Positions 64,000-64,000 of a stretch of DNA of 64,000 nucleotides are shown piece by piece. A model generated the notes under the pieces. It was not told where the DNA came from. It ran no database searches and saw only the letters and a program-made list of their open reading frames with translations. Numbering within the stretch: the stretch's first letter is position 1; the number at the start of each line of letters is the position of its first letter. Position numbers and translations under genes: made by a program. This DNA comes from JAFGPL01 sp963781805 (GTDB lineage Bacteria; Bacteroidota; Bacteroidia; Bacteroidales; UBA10428): positions 2,356,001-2,420,000 of the forward strand of contig CAWAHF010000004.1 of the NCBI GenBank assembly GCA_963781805.1, read 5' to 3'.

Positions 64000-64000
64000 T

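Overview
The window looks like a chromosomal segment of an AT-rich, Gram-negative Bacteroidota, most likely a Bacteroidales/Marinilabiliales-type organism. The evidence is a TamB-type outer-membrane assembly protein, several families typical of that phylum (SiaC/DUF1987, DUF4831, DUF3108, a DUF4372-type IS4 transposase remnant), type IX secretion (T9SS) C-terminal sorting domains on four very large surface proteins, a Bacteroidales-order Rnf operon (BCDGEA behind rseC), and matches to the Bacteroidota -7 promoter motif TAnnTTTG. I saw no tRNA, rRNA or CRISPR array.

Positions 1-24207 are mostly housekeeping. A tamB gene (minus strand, running off the left edge) is divergent from tsaD. An orphan siaC and an AI-2E/PerM-family permease converge. 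A DUF3108 protein precedes rseC-rnfBCDGEA, the ion-translocating ferredoxin:NAD+ oxidoreductase. Next come two tandem, divergent-sequence copies of an asparagine-synthetase-like protein with an intact-looking PP-loop but no glutaminase cysteine, separated by a decayed IS4 transposase. They are followed by pepD, a thioredoxin-fold protein, a DUF4831 lipoprotein, the bifunctional NAD(P)HX repair enzyme and a POT peptide transporter.

Positions 24363-27911 hold a three-gene cassette: YdjC/ChbG-type deacetylase, DPM1/ArnC-like glycosyltransferase and ArnT/PMT-like GT39 glycosyltransferase. It has the shape of a polyprenyl-phosphate-sugar system for modifying surface lipids or proteins.

Positions 28029-40362 carry four successive T9SS cargo genes of 929-1041 residues. 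Three are LamG plus Ig/cadherin-like proteins and the fourth has an N-terminal SGNH hydrolase. Two share a 132-residue module that is much better conserved than the rest of the proteins.

Positions 40431-63999 are a surface-polysaccharide (O-antigen-like) locus, all on the plus strand. It has an MBOAT O-acyltransferase plus an SGNH partner; a tightly overlapping nucleotide-sugar set (RfbF cytidylyltransferase, epimerase, RmlC-like epimerase, C-methyltransferase, DUF4910 protein, SDR); a Wzy-like polymerase; a Wzx-like flippase; an RmlD-like reductase; multiple glycosyltransferases; a second YdjC-type deacetylase; a phosphoglycosyl transferase; and a WecB/TagA-type transferase. A glycosyltransferase pseudogene at about 56550-57412 is a decayed paralogue of the intact gene at 58655. 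The nucleotide-sugar set lacks a CDP-glucose 4,6-dehydratase and RmlA/RmlB within the window, so it depends on genes elsewhere or makes something unusual. Since T9SS cargo in Porphyromonas is anchored to A-LPS, the adjacency of a cargo array and an O-antigen locus is suggestive, but the link here is inference.
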